A stretch of 35,909 nt of DNA from Thermoflexus sp. Lineage in GTDB: Bacteria; Chloroflexota; Anaerolineae; Thermoflexales; Thermoflexaceae. The position numbers and the translations under genes were made by a program. The DNA is taken from contig JANXBD010000010.1 in assembly GCA_025057635.1 (NCBI GenBank), forward strand, positions 1 to 35,909, given 5' to 3'. The notes beneath the pieces were generated by a model. It made no database searches and had not been told where the DNA came from. It worked only from the letters and a program-made list of their open reading frames with translations. Below are positions 31,969-35,909 of the stretch, in pieces (within the stretch, counting starts at the first letter, position 1; each line of letters begins with the position of its first letter).

Positions 31969-32649
31969 TCAGCAGAGCGACTTGCCATCGAGCCAGCACG
32001 CTCCGAAGACCAGGGTGATCTCCCCTTCCCCCCAACGCTCGATCTGGTCGCCTGGGCCGAGGGCGAGGGCGGCTCCTTCCGCTAGGCCGATGCCATAGGC
32101 GAAGGGCCGCTGGTGGAGAGCCGCCTGAAGGGCCCGAGCGGCTTTTGGTGTATAATGGCTCACCACGAAGGCGCCCGGCAACCATCCCCAGGCTCCCAGG
32201 GTCTCCTCCCAGCTCGATTGCAACACCCAGGTTCCCATCGCCTCCGCTCCCGCGCCAATCCCTAGCACTACTGCGCCGGAGTGGTAGGCGGTGAGCATCG
32301 CCTGAAGCGCTGGGGTGTCGAAAAAGGTCTTCAGCAAGCGCCGGACATCGCCGTCGGCAATCAGGATAAGGCGGGCCCCTAAGAGAAGGCGGGCGTGAGC
32401 GCTCTGGAGTGCCTCCTCTCGGTCGTGTAAGGTCAGCACATGGCAGGGCAGATCTCCCCAGGTTCGATACTGCCGCTCATATCGGCGAGCGCGCTCTGGA
32501 TCATCAGCGGCCGCCATGACCACCACCGCGTATCCCTTCATTGCGGTCCGGGCCAGCGCCATCCGGTGCGCTTCGATCGCCTGCTCTCCCCCGCATAGCA
32601 CCAGCCATCCATAGCCACCTCGCCAACGGAGCGGACCCTTCTGTCCCAT
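31969..32649 (-). CDS. S51/cyanophycinase-like protein lacking the catalytic serine
   Basis: The 226-residue protein follows the S51 (class-I glutamine-amidotransferase-like) fold. GWLVLCGGEQAIEAHRMAL, AVVVMAAADDPERARRYERQYRTWG, LILIADGDVRRLLKTFFDTPALQAML and AVVLGIGAGAEAMG align with the cyanophycinase pattern (FTGGDQ..., G-T-S-A-G-A). At the nucleophile position the motif reads G130-I-G-A-G-A instead of G-x-S-A-G-A, so Ser is replaced by Gly. Peptidase activity of the usual kind is not expected; a binding or regulatory role is possible. GAGGAGG precedes the ATG. The downstream BtuF-like gene follows closely on the same strand. Confidence 0.72.
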   Translation of the reverse strand: MGQKGPLRWRGGYGWLVLCGGEQAIEAHRMALARTAMKGYAVVVMAAADDPERARRYERQYRTWGDLPCHVLTLHDREEALQSAHARLLLGARLILIADGDVRRLLKTFFDTPALQAMLTAYHSGAVVLGIGAGAEAMGTWVLQSSWEETLGAWGWLPGAFVVSHYTPKAARALQAALHQRPFAYGIGLAEGAALALGPGDQIERWGEGEITLVFGACWLDGKSLC

Positions 32650-32792
32650 CCAGACCTCCTCTTCCTGTTCTTATTTTGCATCGATCCGGGAAATTCTCAT
32701 AGGCTAGGATCTCGACGCTATGGAACGTCTAGCAGACAAACACGAGCGTAACACCTTATGCGCTTGCTCTCATCGTTTAGGCGGGCTCGAGT

Positions 32793-32798
32793 TATAAT
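32793..32798 (+). promoter_or_regulatory. possible -10 element upstream of the UroD-family gene
   Basis: A perfect TATAAT lies about 50 bases before the ATG. The -35 position (TCATCG) is poor, so this is a candidate only. Confidence 0.35.
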
Positions 32799-32845
32799 CG
32801 CCGGCGATCTTGCTCATGTCCATCTGAAGACTCTAGGAGGCGTCG

Positions 32846-33826
32846 ATGGAAAAGCGTGAACGGCTTCAGGCAGCGATTCGGGGAGAGGCGGTGGATCGCC
32901 CACCGGTAGCGCTGTGGCGCCATTTCCCTGTCGCAGATCAGGATCCTGGGCTTTTGGCGGAGGCGGTGATCGAGTTCCAGCGCCGCTTCGATTTCGACTT
33001 TGTCAAGATCACCCCCGCCTCTAGCTACTGTGTGCGGGACTGGGGCGTCGAGGATCGATGGGAGGGGGATACCGAGGGAACGCGACGCTATACGCGACAT
33101 CCGGTGCAGGAGCCCCAGGATTGGGCTGCCCTTCCGATCCTCGATCCCGCGCGTGGCGCCCTACGGGAACACCTGGACGTGGTGGCAAGGATCCGCCAGG
33201 CGCTCCCGGAGGTTCCCATCGTCGTGACCGTGTTCAGCCCTCTGGCCCAGGCCAAGAACCTGGCGGGCTCCGAGCGGCTGCTCCTGCATTTGAGGCGCTA
33301 TCCGGAGGCGCTTGAGAAAGGACTTGACGTGATCGCCGAGAGCACTCGCCGCTTCGTCCGCGCCGCCCTGGAGCTCGGGGTAGACGGGATTTTCTATGCC
33401 GTTCAGCATGCCTCTTATCTGTGGCTCTCCGCCGAAGAATATCAGGCCTTTGGGCGTCGCTACGATTTAGCAATTCTGGAGGAGGCTGCCGATGCATGGC
33501 TAAACATCCTCCACCTCCATGGCGAGGCGCTGATGTTCGATGTGGGAAGGGATTATCCGGTCGCTGTCTGGAACTGGCATGATCGAGAGACGCCGCCTGC
33601 GCTGGAGGAGGGACAAGCGATTGTGCGCGGAGCCGTGCTGGGAGGTCTCTCCCGGATCCAGACCCTTGTGCTCGGAACCCCCCAGGATGTAGAGGCCGAA
33701 GCCCGAGAGGCCATCGTCCGCACAGGCGGACGTCGGTTCATCCTGGGCACTGGATGCGTCGTTCCAATCCATGCCCCTGAGATCAACTTGTGGGCCGCCC
33801 GACATGCTGTCGAGCGCGCCGCTTAA
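32846..33826 (+). CDS. uroporphyrinogen-decarboxylase-family protein (MtaA/corrinoid methyltransferase-like)
   Basis: The 326-residue TIM-barrel protein starts MEKRERLQAAIRGEAVDRPPVALWRHFP, which is the opening of the URO-D superfamily (HemE, MtaA/MtbA, CmuA). It ends RFILGTGCVVPIHAPEINLWAARHAVER, the family's C-terminal GxGCxVP...P..N pattern. HemE-type catalytic RQAGRYLPE near the N terminus is absent, so it is not the haem enzyme; methylcobamide:CoM-like methyl transfer is the other known role. The substrate is unknown. AGGAGG precedes the ATG. It diverges from the S51-like and BtuF-like genes, and a link through corrinoids is possible but unproven. Confidence 0.83.
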   Translation: MEKRERLQAAIRGEAVDRPPVALWRHFPVADQDPGLLAEAVIEFQRRFDFDFVKITPASSYCVRDWGVEDRWEGDTEGTRRYTRHPVQEPQDWAALPILDPARGALREHLDVVARIRQALPEVPIVVTVFSPLAQAKNLAGSERLLLHLRRYPEALEKGLDVIAESTRRFVRAALELGVDGIFYAVQHASYLWLSAEEYQAFGRRYDLAILEEAADAWLNILHLHGEALMFDVGRDYPVAVWNWHDRETPPALEEGQAIVRGAVLGGLSRIQTLVLGTPQDVEAEAREAIVRTGGRRFILGTGCVVPIHAPEINLWAARHAVERAA

Positions 33827-34204
33827 GATGAAAATCGGCCTATTCTGTTTCTCTGCAAATGAGCGAGGGATGTGGCGTCGATGATCTTCTCGACGATCGT
33901 TATTCCGACGAGGTGGTCGAGCGATCTATCTCTAACAGCCGTATTCTTTCTATGGGCTCCCTTCTCGATGCGTTCCCCATTCATTTCGCGTAGGGCTTCA
34001 AGCGTGTGGGAAAGATGCGTCGGGGCCCTCCCATTCCAGATCCGAGCGTCCAATTTTTGCTCAGAACGACCATATGATGGCTTTCACTTACCTAAGCGAC
34101 ATGGTCTTCAATAGGATGGAATTGGATTACGTGACTCGAAGAAACCTCCCGGTCAACCGGAGGCTGCCCGATCAGGCCAGCATCTGTCCAGGAGGCGAGG
34201 CGGA
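33827..34204. other. intergenic region upstream of nrfHA
   Basis: No supported gene. A minus-strand frame of 76 codons (33823-34053, with HLSHTLEALREMNGERI) looks somewhat protein-like and could be a remnant, but it has no ribosome site or known motif. At 34147-34164 a short hairpin (CCTCCCGGT / ACCGGAGG, one bulge) lies in the nrfH leader, about 40 bases before the start codon. Confidence 0.35.
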
Positions 34205-34690
34205 ATGCGAACTACGATCTATTGGGGGATCGGCGGGCTGGTGGGGGTTCTCATTGTGGCCGGGATGGGCTGGCTCCTCCTGAACCCTCATGGCTTAGGC
34301 GCTTATCTGTCTGATCGGCCAGAGGCCTGCAACAATTGCCACGTGATGAATCCTGCCTACGAAGGGTGGTTCCACGCCGCACATCGCGGGGTCGCCGTCT
34401 GCAATGATTGTCACACTCCCCACGCCTTCCCCGCCAAGTGGGGTGTCAAATTCCTCAAGGGCCTTCAGCACGTCTACTTCTACACCACTTATCAGATCCC
34501 CCCGCAGATTTATGCCGACAACATGACCCGGCAGATCGTGCAATCGAACTGCGTGCGTTGCCATTTCAATACGGTTGCTGCCCAGCGCGGACTGATGGGA
34601 GGGGAGCGCCTTTGCTTCGATTGCCATCGCACGGTTGCCCATGGCGAACGGCGTTCAATTGCCTTCGGCACCTTGCCGGAAAGGAGGTAA
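34205..34690 (+). CDS. nrfH: cytochrome c nitrite reductase small subunit NrfH (NapC/NirT family)
   Basis: This membrane-bound tetrahaem protein oxidises menaquinol and passes electrons to NrfA. The 161-residue protein has one N-terminal helix (about 8-26). Four CxxCH sites follow: CNNCH 42-46, CNDCH 66-70, CVRCH 116-120 and CFDCH 137-141. The first is followed by Val-Met (CHVM, Met48), as in NrfH, where this methionine ligates haem 1. Length and spacing fit NrfH rather than the longer NapC. AGGAGG precedes the ATG. nrfA starts three bases after its stop. Confidence 0.93.
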   Translation: MRTTIYWGIGGLVGVLIVAGMGWLLLNPHGLGAYLSDRPEACNNCHVMNPAYEGWFHAAHRGVAVCNDCHTPHAFPAKWGVKFLKGLQHVYFYTTYQIPPQIYADNMTRQIVQSNCVRCHFNTVAAQRGLMGGERLCFDCHRTVAHGERRSIAFGTLPERR

Positions 34691-34693
34691 AGC

Positions 34694-35909
34694 ATGTTCC
34701 AGCGGATGCCCCCTCTGTGGCTGCAAATCACCGGCTTTGTGATCCTGGTCGTCGTGCTTGGCCTTGCCTTTGCTCTTTTGATCGTGCAGCTGCGCGGGCC
34801 TCGCCTAGAGGTGGTTCGCCCGGTGACCATCCCGGAGAACGAGGTCAACCCTGCGGTCTGGGGGCAGGCTTTCCCACGGGAGTATGAATCCTGGCTGCGC
34901 ACCAAGGAGGGAAGGAAGACCCTCTACGCGGGCTCGGTTCCCTTTGAGAAGCTGGAGGAAGATCCGCGCCTGAAAGTGCTCTGGGAGGGCCATCTGTTCG
35001 CCGTGGAGTGGGGAGAAGATCGGGGTCACGCATATTCCTATGAGGATGTGGTGAAATCGAAGCGCCGAGCCAAGCTGGCCGAGCGCCGGGGCGGCACATC
35101 CCCCGGATCCTGCTGGGCCTGTAAGGCGGCGGATGCCCTCATCGTAATGGCGGAGATGGGCCCCGCCCAGTTCTACGCTACGCCCTTTGAGGAACTGCAG
35201 AACCGGATCAAATATCCGGTCTCCTGCGCCAACTGTCACGATCCGAAGACTATGGCGCCCGTTATCAAGCAGGTAGCGCTGGTGGAGGCGCTGCAGAAGC
35301 TCGGAAAGGATGTCCATCAGCTGACCCGCCAGGAGCTGCGCAACTTGACCTGCGCCCAGTGCCACGTCGAGTATTATTTCGCCAAGGAGCCGAAGGATTA
35401 CCTCGTCTTCCCATGGGACAAGGGCATCCGCTTCGAGGACATCGAGGCCTACTACAACGAGCGCAAGTTCGCGGATTGGACTCATCCCTCCACCGGTGTG
35501 CCCCTTGTGAAGTTCCAGCATCCGGAATATGAGCTTTACGCCGCCAACTCCACCCACTACCTGGCGGGGGTGACCTGTGCGGACTGCCACATGCCCTTCG
35601 TGATCGAAGGCGGGATCAAATATACCTCCCACCAGGCCGCCAGCCCCTGGTATCGCATGGAGCAGGCCTGCGGCACGTGCCACCGGGACCTCGCCTTCAT
35701 CCGCAAGCGGGTGGAGATCATCCAGACGATCACGAAGGGGCTGCAGGACGCAGCGGAGAACGCGCTGGTGGAGGCGATCGAGGCCCTCAAGGCCATCAAG
35801 GACAACCCCAACGCGGATCCCAAGCTGGCGGAGGAAGCCCGCACGCTGTTCCGCAAGGCCCATATGCGCTGGGACTTCGTCGCTGTCGAGAACTCGCTGG
35901 GCTTCCACA
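34694..35909 (+). CDS. nrfA: ammonia-forming cytochrome c nitrite reductase NrfA (3' end outside window)
   Basis: An open frame starts at ATG 34694, with AAGGAGG ahead of it, and leaves the window after 405 codons. NrfA reduces nitrite to ammonium with six electrons at a Lys-ligated haem. The active-site haem is CWACK at 140-144 (Lys144). Four CxxCH sites follow: 178-182, 220-224, 295-299 and 326-330, so all five haems are visible. CHVEYYF carries the catalytic Tyr, TSHQ (311-314) the catalytic His, and KFQH (273-276) the calcium-ligand motif. The N terminus has an uncleaved-looking helix (about 9-32, LWLQITGFVILVVVLGLAFALLI), so the enzyme is probably anchored facing outward beside NrfH. Confidence 0.95.
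   Translation, partial: MFQRMPPLWLQITGFVILVVVLGLAFALLIVQLRGPRLEVVRPVTIPENEVNPAVWGQAFPREYESWLRTKEGRKTLYAGSVPFEKLEEDPRLKVLWEGHLFAVEWGEDRGHAYSYEDVVKSKRRAKLAERRGGTSPGSCWACKAADALIVMAEMGPAQFYATPFEELQNRIKYPVSCANCHDPKTMAPVIKQVALVEALQKLGKDVHQLTRQELRNLTCAQCHVEYYFAKEPKDYLVFPWDKGIRFEDIEAYYNERKFADWTHPSTGVPLVKFQHPEYELYAANSTHYLAGVTCADCHMPFVIEGGIKYTSHQAASPWYRMEQACGTCHRDLAFIRKRVEIIQTITKGLQDAAENALVEAIEALKAIKDNPNADPKLAEEARTLFRKAHMRWDFVAVENSLGFH

Noticed and set aside
32846-33826. HemE (uroporphyrinogen decarboxylase of haem synthesis)
   Set aside because: The N-terminal RQAGRYLPE-type catalytic segment is missing; the sequence fits the wider URO-D/MtaA family.
34805-35908. 367-codon minus-strand open frame at the right end
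   Set aside because: It is antisense to nrfA, whose five haem motifs are all in the plus-strand frame.

Overview
The window looks like chromosomal DNA from a GC-rich, probably thermophilic member of the Chloroflexota (Thermoflexus-like). This is an inference. It rests on an FMN-riboswitch-controlled RibXYZ-type riboflavin importer (an arrangement known from Chloroflexi), an anchored NrfHA nitrite reductase, the polyprenol-phosphate sugar chemistry, and the general protein style. No rRNA gene is present to settle the taxonomy. There is no CRISPR array, no intact insertion sequence and no prophage. The content is mostly housekeeping genes in short operons, separated by gaps that hold a few degenerate remnants and structured RNA elements.

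Left part (1-6.5 kb): the tail of a zinc-type dehydrogenase/quinone oxidoreductase overlaps a small membrane protein gene. A minus-strand run then reads, in transcription order, rsfS (probable CTG start), pth, tRNA-Val(TAC), a strong terminator, thiI and rocD. The stop codon of pth lies inside the 5' acceptor region of the tRNA. Upstream of rsfS are a small two-helix membrane protein gene and a remnant of an AAA ATPase.

5.9-9.3 kb: a consensus promoter, an FMN riboswitch and two tandem intrinsic terminators precede ribX (permease), ribY (lipoprotein receptor) and ribZ (ATPase). This is a complete riboflavin uptake operon under FMN control. 9.8-13.8 kb on the plus strand holds prs, a GT39-type membrane glycosyltransferase and a DUF554 membrane protein.

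13.9-17 kb on the minus strand holds efp-fabF from a consensus promoter (EF-P carries Arg at its tip position) and an EamA transporter. 17.2-21.6 kb on the plus strand holds a P-loop kinase, an unrecognised charged helical protein, a heavy-metal P-type ATPase whose CPC motif reads CSC, and a DoxX-like protein. After them comes a compact structured element (21.72-21.92 kb) in which a maximal Shine-Dalgarno sequence for a 21-codon ORF can be sequestered by a downstream copy of the anti-Shine-Dalgarno sequence.

22-27.2 kb on the minus strand holds a consensus promoter with a perfect leader hairpin driving a DUF177 gene and rpoD/sigA, then a fusion of a cyclic-nucleotide-binding domain with two bacterial PH domains, and an FAD-dependent amine-oxidase-type oxidoreductase. 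A TPR protein diverges from it. 29-32.6 kb on the minus strand holds ubiX, a small ORF, a polyprenol-phosphate mannosyltransferase-like GT2, an ArsR-type regulator coupled by ATGA, a BtuF-like metal-chelate-binding protein and an S51/cyanophycinase-like protein that lacks its catalytic serine. The right end, on the plus strand, holds a UroD/MtaA-family protein and nrfH-nrfA (ammonia-forming cytochrome c nitrite reductase). nrfA runs off the window with all five haem motifs visible.
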